64,000 nucleotides of DNA from Nymphaea colorata (Eukaryota; Streptophyta; Magnoliopsida; Nymphaeales; Nymphaeaceae), in the NCBI RefSeq assembly GCF_008831285.2, contig NC_045139.1, forward strand, positions 18,272,354-18,336,353, read 5' to 3'. Positions 32,865 to 41,783 of the stretch are shown here, piece after piece; position 1 is the first letter of the stretch, and each line of letters starts with the position of its first letter. The translations under genes and the position numbers were made by a program. The notes below the pieces were generated by a model that worked only from the letters and a program-made list of their open reading frames with translations, had not been told where the DNA came from and ran no database searches.

Positions 32865-35496
32865 TTGGTATCTTTCCGCATTTTTCATTATGTTGCTTTC
32901 AGTGTACATGTTATCTTATCTAAAGAATATAACCATAAGCATATTACAGGTTGCATGAATTTCTGCATTTTGTTTATGGTAGCAACTGCCACCCCGAAGC
33001 TGGCTACGGCATTGGGAGATTTCTTACTTTATAGTTTTTACGGATGTCGATGAATCGGATTTAGCTTTAAAAGCCAGATCTGGAAGCAAATTTAGTATAA
33101 GAAACTAATCAGAGAAGATTCATGTTTAAGAAATGACATCTGATCAAATTCGGAGGTGGATAGGGATTTAAATAAATATTTTATTGGATTTAGATTTAGA
33201 TTTTGGTTTGTATTTAGTTTTAAATAAATTTGTTATATCTAATACCCATATATTTTGAAAGTGGACTGCAGCTTGGATTCAGTTGTGTATTTAACAGGTG
33301 GATTCTGATTCTGTTGTGAATTTAAATGTTGGATTTGGATTGGATTCAAATTATGAATTTAAAGTCAAATTCAGATATCATACAGACTTTTCTTTATTTG
33401 CATTTGAATCCATTTAGAATCTAAGATCTGCCAATTAATCAGATATGGTAAAGAGTGCAGCTAATTCAAATCCAATTGATTGACATCCCTAGTTATCATG
33501 AACATTTAGAATCTAAGTTTCCATTTTATGTCCTAGGAAAGCAATCTAAAAAAAAAATGGGCGATTAAATGTTCAGGATAGGATCTTACTGTATCCAAAA
33601 CCCAAAATTCTACTGTTAGATTATTAGAATGAATCCAATTACAAAATTAAGTGGTAAAAACAAATCCAGATCAGGAAATTATATGACAATTTGGCGTTTA
33701 GAATGTGGTCAAAGACAAGTTGGACCTCTTAAAGTGCAATATATTTAACATGCAAAAATAACGTTACCTAATTTGGATTTTGGTCCTTCACCAAGCACGC
33801 TTTTCCTTTCAATACCTGTGAAGTGGCACACATTTAAAATGCCATTGTCATTGGTTGGCAGATTCGTGCAAACACTATACAGCGACACATCTCACATGCC
33901 ACAAAATTAATATTGGAGTGTGGGACGTCAATAACCCAACATATTTGTTTTAGATTAACTGTTTTGAATAAATCAGATATAGGAAAAAAATTAATATCCG
34001 ATTAGGAAATCAGATCTGATTTTGATTTAAGAAATGACATTCAAATCGGTTTTGGATTCAGATATACATAATTATCTGATCAAATTTCATTCAGAGTAGA
34101 TTTCGTTTTAAATCAATATTATATATCTAATGCTCTTACATCTTGAAAATCTGTCGGATTTGAATTTGCTTTCAGATATGAATGTGAAAATCGGATTCTA
34201 ATTGTGAAATCAGATTTTGGATTCAGATATGGATATGACTTTTCTTCATTCGTATTTAAATCCAAACTCGAGTCCGAATACATAAATAGCTAAGAAAATG
34301 AATATGAGTAAGAACATATTTGATTTGAATCCGATCCGTTGACATTCATACTTTTTAGTGATGTAGAGCCCATTGCGATGAAAGAAAGGCTTTTCCAAAA
34401 GCAAACAGGTCTTCCAGGGCTACAAAAGCTGCTCTTTCCTGCAACGAAAAGACTTTAACAGATTTCCCTCGTCATTAGACTCCAACATAATATTGTTTAC
34501 CTTCTAATAAAGACGTCAGGGCTTCCTTGTCATGATCAGCACAACCTCATGAACCACCAAATCTGATAGCCGGGGACGTGCAAACAAAACCACTATTTAG
34601 GTTAATTGTCCAACATGCATCCTACAAACACCTCACATTTTACAAGACACTAATTTCTACATATTCCTTTTATTTTCTTGTTCTTATAGACGATCAATCA
34701 TTGAGTTGGCTTTCTAAGTGAATTATGTGCTCGTTTCATTATTTAAGAATAAAAACCTTATGAAACTACAATAATATCTGAATTATGTGCTCATGTAATT
34801 AATTTTTTGAAAACATACAATTTCATAGAAATAAGTGCAATTACATTGTCTTGTACTTCTCCTCCTCCCAACCTCGCAGCACATGGGTTGAAGCAAGGAG
34901 GCTCAGATCGTCAATGCTCCATGGTCAAGTCAACTCATTTATATACGTCTAAGGCCCTCATCTTCCGCCATAACTTATGGTCGGACCACACTCAGTTTCG
35001 CAAGTCAACTTATTGCTTTATCATGGTGATCACGTACGTACATCGGTTAGCTTCTAAGTCCCATATCCACGAGTTTTAAGACGTCGACTTTCTATGATAC
35101 CACAAGTTTGAAGCTTACACTTAATTAGATGATTAATTGACATCTCAATTAAATCAAACTATGGACGTTTATAAGTACGTTTCGATCGTATTCCTTGTAT
35201 AGATCAGTAGAACAAGTGGATATATATCACCGTAAAATTAACATGATGGTAGAATTTCAACTTGATTTGTCTTCAAATACTTACATATAAAGCAATCGAT
35301 CGCTCTTGTAACATAAGTATTCGATGGTTAAAAACTTAGTTACTTTGCAAAAATCAATTTGAATCAAAGGATGTTTCATGAGGAAACAGCAACATCTACT
35401 TGGCTGGTTGAAGTTGAAAACACACTAAGTGTGGTCGATCTATCGATTTGTTTCAAGATAAATTCCATTAAGAGTTACCATGTGAGTATAATTATC

Positions 35497-35500
<4 letters not shown>
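32865..35500. other. Intergenic with degenerate dispersed repeats
   Basis: Two blocks, about 33,120-33,500 and 33,960-34,360, are rich in 'gatttggattcagatat'-like phrases and resemble 38,548-38,960, 47,400-47,870 and 49,550-49,830. The block at 33,500 ends in ttgacatccctag, the reverse complement of the ctagggatgtcaa at 38,547. I infer a non-autonomous DNA transposon family (hAT-like ends). No gene is supported. Confidence 0.45.

Positions 35501-35503
<3 letters not shown>

Positions 35504-35584
<81 letters not shown>
35504..35584. repeat. (TA)n microsatellite, 81 bp, in a DC1 promoter
   Basis: A perfect TA run ending 40 bases before the ATG of the 35,625 gene, followed by an (acagag)n/GA-rich leader at 35,603-35,624. 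Confidence 0.95.
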
Positions 35585-35587
<3 letters not shown>

Positions 35588-35624
35588 CCATGTGTGAATC
35601 ATAGACAGAGACAGAGACAGAGAG

Positions 35625-36431
35625 ATGGAGATTGTGGCAGAAGAAGAGAGCGTGATCTACCACTTCAGCCATGTCCATGCCCTGCAACTCAACCCGGCCC
35701 TCAAACCAGTTTCTTCCCAAAATGGCCGCAGCAAAACACATTGCTGCGGATCCGTCCTGGACGCGGCAGAGCCAGATCCGATCTATGGCTGCAACCGCTG
35801 CAACTTCTTCATCCACAAGGCCTGCGCCGAGCTGCTCCCTTACATCCGCCACCCGTCTCACCCTTCTCACACCCTCACCCTCGTCCCCACCTCCCCTTAC
35901 CTAGACTACGGCACCGCGGAATGCGATGCCTGTGCTAAGACCATCAATGGCGGTTTCTTCTACCACTGCACCCACTGCGACTACGATCTTCACTCCCACT
36001 GCGCCTTCCTCCCCCACTCCCTCGGCCATGGCTCCCACAGGCATCGCCTCTTCCTCGACTTTCCCTCTGCTTATGGCACAAGCGCTTTTGATTGCGACAT
36101 CTGCGGGGGAAGAATTGTGCGGAAGACATGGTTCTACCACTGTAGGGCGGCCTGCGACTATGAAGCTCATGTTGACTGCGCCGTCGCTCGGCCTGATGGT
36201 GCCGTAATTCCCCGAGAAGATCGAGCTGCAGATCGTGGTGCGGAGATTCACCACCATGGAGAGCAATCTGAAGGTGAGGATGAGGACGAACTTCAGAACC
36301 ATTTAGAAGTCGCCAGAAAATTGCTTCATATGAGAATGTTGGAGGGTTCTTCCCTTCAGCAACAGAAGATGCAGGAAATGGCCGTGAACCAATATGCAAA
36401 GGGACAAGCAATCAGAAACAGCATGTTCTGA
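35625..36431 (+). CDS. DC1 domain protein, three modules (268 aa)
   Basis: Single exon with an ATG directly after an agacagagacagagag leader. Modules: residues about 13-67 (HFSHVHAL, CC, CNRCNFFIHKAC), 79-126 (HTLTL, CDAC, CTHCDYDLHSHC) and 138-185 (HRLFL, CDIC, YHCRAACDYEAHVDC). Module 3 has three residues, not two, between the second Cys pair (CRAAC), which is unusual. Residues 190-268 are charged and helix-prone, with a Gln/Met-rich end (SLQQQKMQEMAVNQYAKG). It lacks the WPGQ repeat of the neighbouring paralogues. The spacing of GPIRHPSH-like linkers and 'LTLVPxSPYL' groups it with the genes at 45,438, 48,689, 50,172 and 53,042. Confidence 0.88.
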   Translation: MEIVAEEESVIYHFSHVHALQLNPALKPVSSQNGRSKTHCCGSVLDAAEPDPIYGCNRCNFFIHKACAELLPYIRHPSHPSHTLTLVPTSPYLDYGTAECDACAKTINGGFFYHCTHCDYDLHSHCAFLPHSLGHGSHRHRLFLDFPSAYGTSAFDCDICGGRIVRKTWFYHCRAACDYEAHVDCAVARPDGAVIPREDRAADRGAEIHHHGEQSEGEDEDELQNHLEVARKLLHMRMLEGSSLQQQKMQEMAVNQYAKGQAIRNSMF

Positions 36432-36894
36432 ACGCAAACGAAACGGAAGTTATCACCGGTCGAGAAGGGTATAGACCAAATTAACGATGATATCTGGTTT
36501 TGTTTCTGCTCCCTTGCAGATCGATTCCTTCATGGAAGATATGATGGAAGAGCAAAGAGGCGATCGTAGTTGCAGAAGTGAAAGTTCCTAGCCAACAGTT
36601 TAAATTTGTAGTCATATTCATATAAAAACGTTGCTTTTAGTAAATTATGCACAATTCAGTTGCCAAAATAAGATTTCATGAATTTGATTATATCTAATCA
36701 TTTTGCTAGATTCATTTAGTTTTCCATAACATTCTGATCCCGTGCATGTTAAGACTTTGTTCCTTTGGTCGTCTGTTTGCTCTTTGATCTCGAACGATCA
36801 GATTATCGCAGATCCTAGCTTCACTTTACTTGTAACTTTTCTATTCTCAAACGATCCAAGACACTTTGTGTCTTTTTTATGCTGCACAACTAGC

Positions 36895-37400
36895 TGATTG
36901 ATTCGAACTCGCTGGAAAAAGCTCCGTTCATGCTCGACTTGTTTATAAACGAGCCAAGTTCACGCTTACAAAGATACTTAAAATGTTAAACGAGTTAAGT
37001 TTGAGTTTCAAGAACTCCACTCATTTATACTCGACTCGACTCGCAAACCAATACTCTATATAATACTGTCAAAACCGATTCACCAGTTTAACTTGGTAAA
37101 GACAAATTTTTACAAGTTATACTAACGCTTACATGAGTTAAACAAGTCAAAGAGTTACATAAATTAATGCTTACACAAGTTAAACTAATTAATGCTTACA
37201 AGAGTTAATGCCAAATGAGTTAACGCCTAAACTAGTTAAATAGGTTAAACGAGTCGAGTTCGAACTCGATTTTGTGAAGTCGAGTCGAGCTCGAGCTTGC
37301 TATAAGGAGCTCGACTTGAGTTCAAGCTTGAGTTTTTGAGCTGAATCGAGCTCTAGTAGCTGGCCAAGCTCGTGTTCGACTAGGCTTGTGTGCAGTCCTA
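36895..37400. repeat. 'Gag-ctcg' palindromic dispersed repeat
   Basis: Dense direct and inverted 'ctcgagctcg/aactcga' motifs with a run of 'gagttaa(c/a)' units (37,080-37,260). Similar in style to 5,868-5,996 and 13,280-13,380. Flanking 36,432-36,890 and 37,400-38,545 show no gene. Confidence 0.45.
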
Positions 37401-38547
37401 GTGTCCTTTGGTTTCTTAGTGGATCCAGACGGAAATGAACATTGACAATTGAGGTTTATATGATGTTATGAATTTTGAAGCTCAGTGGGCAAACCTCTGA
37501 TCGGATACCAAAGGTAAAGGTCGTTGAGTTTTGAAAAATCTCTCCCATCTTAAATTTAAGATAGAAACCTTGAAACTCGTCCTGGACAATTCCTTGGAAA
37601 GTAGTAAATCCTGATTAACTCGTCTCATCATTTGAAATATTCCTCCGCAAACCTCTCAAACGTGCAAATGCGATCGACCGAAATTGGCGTTTGATTCGCC
37701 CTAGTTTAAGATCCTTAAAGGTCAAGAATGTAGATCTAAGGTCACACCCTCGACCCTCCCCTGATCTTTAAGTCTGACTTTTTGTCAATTTAAAAAAATA
37801 AATAAGGATTTTAAGTGTCTTAGCTAGGTTTAAACTAAGATCCATAATCTAATATTAATGAGCCATAGATTTTATGGTAGATCTATTGTCACATCAGATC
37901 CCTATGAGGTGCATGGATTTTAAATATGAAGTAATCATAAGTCGACCTAGTCTTTTGCCATAAGAATTTGATGTAAGTTTTACTTGGGAATGTTTTTATT
38001 TCATGGGTCTGTAATTCTTTCTTTCTGATTATTATTTTTTTATTTTTTCTTTTAATACTATTATTATTTTTAGTTAATTTCTCTCTCCTCATTATTAATT
38101 ATTGTACTTAAGCCAGGAAAAAAGCTTCACACAAAACTGTTTCAATGTAGGGCACAAGAAAATCTTTTCATCTCCCACAGTCCGTCATTTCCCCTTGAAA
38201 TCTGCCTTTTTAAGGTTTAAATATGAGATATATATATATATAAAAGAAGTATGAAACCTGTAGGTCCTAGCCTTTTAAGGAATCATCTTAATTAATCGTT
38301 GATTTTATCAAAACGAAAGATTGAAAGAAAAATAAAAAGAAAACAGTTTGGCTTTCTATATTTGTAACTTAATTTTTATTGTTTGATACTTTTAAATCAA
38401 CAGCCGAGATTATTTCAATCAAAGTTTACATGTGTGTGGCTTGGTAAGTATACAAGTGTGCACCATGGTGGTGCAAGCAACATGGCCTAACTGAATATAG
38501 GTAAACCTAAACTTAGTCAATGAGAATACCACATATTAGGGATGTCA

Positions 38548-38960
38548 ATGGATTGAATTTCAATTACATCTACTGTTAATTTTATTTGTTTTTATGGATG
38601 TTCACATATTTATATTTGAAAGTGCACGAAAAAAAAGTCATATATGAATCTGAATCCAAAAACTGATTTCACAATCTGAATCAAATATTTGAATTCACAT
38701 CCCAAGTTTAAATTGATCTATCTTACTATCAAAATGCAGGGGATGTAAGGTGACCTTGCTTTTTCCAGGGTAAGAAGGGGTAGAGGAAATGCCTCAAGCC
38801 AATGTCTGAGTATCAGGCGCTACGGTGCTATAGGATATTAAGTCTGATCCAAATTTGAATTCGATAAAATATTTATGTATATCTGAATCTAAAATCTGAT
38901 CGTTTAATAAAATAATAATTTCTTCTTCATATATATCCAATTTCTTTTGAACTGTTCTTC
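38548..38960. repeat. Dispersed repeat with 'agggatgtcaa' end
   Basis: Starts tagggatgtcaatggattg and contains 'gaatctgaatcc' phrases shared with 33,120-34,360 and 47,400-47,870. Sequence from 38,960 to 39,660 is AT-rich without a gene. Confidence 0.4.
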
Positions 38961-39796
38961 CAAATTCTGCTTCCATGTGTGTGATATGTATGAATAGCTA
39001 TCCAACGAGCGTGTGCAAAGCTAATTTAGTTATATGTGTCATATTGTCTACTAATTTTCATGTGCCAATATAATTAATGACTAAAATACTTTTAGTTCAC
39101 ATTAAAAAAATTTGTAAAGACAAAAATGAAAATGAAAAAAAAAAGTAAAAAAAATATAAAAAACATTTTTTTAATAAACTATTAAAATGTTCTTTTTTTT
39201 TAGTACACAACTTTCTCTCGATGCAAATTAATAAGGGGTAAAAAGTCAACTAGGCTTGTTTGATGTCATGGTTAAATTTGAAATATTAAAGTTACCATAA
39301 GAAAAGTCATCGTAAAAAGTCGGGCCTCAAAGAGTCTTACTTTGAGGATTGGGTAAAATTACTCTCTTCTTCCATCCGATTTACCACAGTAATTCTTTCA
39401 ATGTGTGGTTGGAAAAGAGAAAGCCCAACAAAAACTTGCATAAAATTCCTTTGCATCAAATGGGGTCCTAAAGAGATCCGTTTGTTGCGCCCCCTTTCCC
39501 GTTGCGAAGATCAATGACCTCCCCTGCCAAATATGAACGTCTCCATATGTATAATATTGGAACAATGGAGGTAATGAAATCTTCAGTTTACCGTGAAACT
39601 CCAGTCTGCATATCAAATCCACCGCGGTCGGCCCTGAGTTTGCAGTAAGAACTCATATCATAAAATTTTTGTAGTCGACAACCCACGGTGTCTCACTCGA
39701 CTCGCCGTTTCGCCAAAGCAAATTTCCATTCGTCCACTTCGGCCATCGTAAGCGACAATGAAAAGCAGTACGCGTTAACTAGTAACTGTATCCCCC

Positions 39797-39809
39797 AAGT
39801 CAAGTCAAC
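39797..39809. promoter_or_regulatory. Tandem W-box cores upstream of the interrupted DC1 gene
   Basis: aagtcaagtcaac, 128 bases before the ATG at 39,937. The surrounding 39,670-39,840 aligns with 49,938-50,105 (upstream of the 50,172 gene), so this promoter block was duplicated with the genes. Confidence 0.45.
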
Positions 39810-39936
39810 GGGCCCATGATTTAGCTCTTCATATGCATCATCGTCTTCCCCTTACCATTCACCGATCTACACAATATAGATCACTATCCATCTTCCCCTG
39901 TCATCGAAACTTTGAGAGAGACAGACAGTCAGAGAG

Positions 39937-40088
39937 ATGGAAGGAATTTATCCTGAAGAAGAGATGGGCTCGATCTATCACTCCAGCCATCTTCATGTTC
40001 TGCAGCTCATCCCCGCCGACCATGGCTGCCCCCAAACCCGCTGCTGCGATCCCACCGCCGCCGCCATGATGAACACGAAGAAGAGAAC
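39937..40088 (+). pseudogene. DC1 gene, 5' fragment cut off by a retrotransposon
   Basis: ATG 39,937 follows a GA-rich leader (39,914-39,936). It encodes about 50 residues: MEGIYPEEEMG, the HSSHLHVLQL of module 1 and the RCCDP pair, like the genes at 48,689 and 50,172. At 40,084-40,088 (AGAAC) the copia LTR begins. Reading on into the LTR meets TGA at 40,099-40,101. The continuation of this gene lies at 45,438-46,610 in the same frame, with AGAAC counted once, so apart from the insertion no other lesion is seen. Confidence 0.85.
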
Positions 40089-40385
40089 TGTTAGAATTTG
40101 AGAGAAAGAGGAGGAAGGAGAGTGCACGCACGGATTTACGTGGTTCGGATTTGTAAATCCTACATCCACGGCAAAAACATCACGCAGTCTCGCTCTGGTT
40201 TTCCATTACATTATTTTCCAGACTTACAAGGAATAGATATACGTTGGGGAAAGATTTACAATAAAAGAATATTTCTCAACGTCCCATTAACGGCTAGATG
40301 AGGCATGAATGGCAACAGTAGCAGAGTTAATAAGGAAGGAAAACTTGCCAAATCCATGCGTGATGTTGCAACGGTTTTCTCATCA
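40089..40385 (-). repeat. 3' LTR of the copia element (left side)
   Basis: 297 bp, starts TGTTAGAATTTG and ends TTTTCTCATCA as read on the + strand. It differs from the other LTR at three positions by my count (near 40,179, 40,236 and 40,249). Confidence 0.95.
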
Positions 40386-41750
40386 CTCCCCCTCAAGTGG
40401 GGCGTACAAGTCATGGCAGCCCCACTTGTTAATAGCATCATGTAATTCTTTTCTTGATATCGCTTTGGTTAATCCATCTGCAAGTTGTCTTGAGCTCGGT
40501 GTGAAGGGAGTACTGATTTCACCATTTTGAACTTTTTCTCGTATGAAATGACAGTCAATTTCTATATGTTTTGTTCTTTCATGAAACACAGCATTTGCTG
40601 CGATGTGTATAGCAGCTTGATTGTCGCAATGCATTGGCGTGGGAGAATTGAATTCTAAGCCAATTTCAAATAAAAGAGTGCGAATCCAAATGATTTCACT
40701 AGCTGTAGTGGCCATCGCCCTGTACTCTGCTTCTGCACTGGACCTAGAAGTGACTCGTTGTTTCTTACTTCGCCAAGATACAAGGTTCTCACCCACGTAA
40801 ATACAATAACCGGTAGTGGATTTACGATCTGTGCTTCCTCCCCAATCTGCATCAGAATATGCTCTAATGTTAACATGACCATTTCGTTTATATAATAATC
40901 CTTGGCCGGGAGACTTTTTCAAATACTTGAGAATCCGTTCAACCATATTCCAATGTTTCTCAGTTGGATCATGCATATGTTGACTAACAAGGTTTACTGC
41001 GTAGGTGATGTCGGGTCTTGTAACAGTGAGATATATAAGTTTCCCTACCAATCGTTGATATCTTGAAATTTCTGGGATGTCATTTCTCTTTGTGATATCT
41101 TCTTTGTGGTTGAAAACCATAGGTGTATCTGCAGGGCGACATCCAAGTTTTCCGGTTTCTTTGAGTAGATCAATGACATATTTTCTTTGTGACATAAACA
41201 ACCCTTTCCTTGACTGAGCAATCTCTATCCCTAGAAAATATTTTAACCTTCCCAAATCCTTTATGTCGAAGGTTTTCTGAAGCAATTCTTTTGCGTCCTT
41301 GATTTTGAGACCGTTGCTACCTGTGATAATTATGTCATCTACATATATAAGCACCAAAGTAATGTCATTGTCTTTCTTACTGATAAACAGAGAGTTGTCG
41401 GCTTTGCTCCTATAGAATCCATATTGTTCGAGAGCTTTGCTCAATTTGAAGTGCCACATTCGAGGAGATTGTTTAAGTCCGTATATCGATTTTCGTAACT
41501 TGCATACTGATGTAGAGTTCTCTTGAGACCATCCAGGAGGTAGCTTCATATATACTTCTTCTTGTAAGTCTCCCTGCAAAAAGGCATTTTTTACATCTAA
41601 TTGAAATAATGGCCAATCATAATTACAAGCGATCGAGAGCAATATTCGAACAGTATTCATCTTGGCTACCGGGGCAAAAGTTTCCTCATAATCCAATCCT
41701 TGTGTTTGAGTGTACCCTTTTGCAACAAGCCTAGCCTTGTATCTTTCCAC
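40383..41750 (-). CDS. Copia reverse transcriptase-RNase H part of the polyprotein
   Basis: Open reading frame of about 465 codons after the in-frame stop at 41,784 (a GTG-initiated reading gives 455 residues; no natural start is implied). It carries RVT_2 motifs LDVKNAFLQGDL and YVDDIIITG, and RNase H-type SSAEAEYRAM with DADWGG and HCDNQAAIHIA. These enzymes copy element RNA into DNA and remove the RNA strand. Apart from the upstream stop the frame is undamaged to its end at the LTR edge. Confidence 0.93.
   Translation of the reverse strand: MERYKARLVAKGYTQTQGLDYEETFAPVAKMNTVRILLSIACNYDWPLFQLDVKNAFLQGDLQEEVYMKLPPGWSQENSTSVCKLRKSIYGLKQSPRMWHFKLSKALEQYGFYRSKADNSLFISKKDNDITLVLIYVDDIIITGSNGLKIKDAKELLQKTFDIKDLGRLKYFLGIEIAQSRKGLFMSQRKYVIDLLKETGKLGCRPADTPMVFNHKEDITKRNDIPEISRYQRLVGKLIYLTVTRPDITYAVNLVSQHMHDPTEKHWNMVERILKYLKKSPGQGLLYKRNGHVNIRAYSDADWGGSTDRKSTTGYCIYVGENLVSWRSKKQRVTSRSSAEAEYRAMATTASEIIWIRTLLFEIGLEFNSPTPMHCDNQAAIHIAANAVFHERTKHIEIDCHFIREKVQNGEISTPFTPSSRQLADGLTKAISRKELHDAINKWGCHDLYAPLEGE
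40386..40394 (-). other. Polypurine tract of the copia element
   Basis: Reads GAGGGGGAG on the minus strand, directly next to the 3' LTR. This is the expected plus-strand priming site. It is also the last coding part of the polyprotein: the stop codon TGA is the first three bases of the LTR. Confidence 0.85.
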
Positions 41751-41783
41751 TGTACCATCGCTATTGTATTTGATTTTAAAAAC

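Noticed and set aside
35475-35870. Reverse-strand ORF through the TA repeat
   Set aside because: Ile/Tyr run is the TA microsatellite and the rest is antisense to the DC1 gene.
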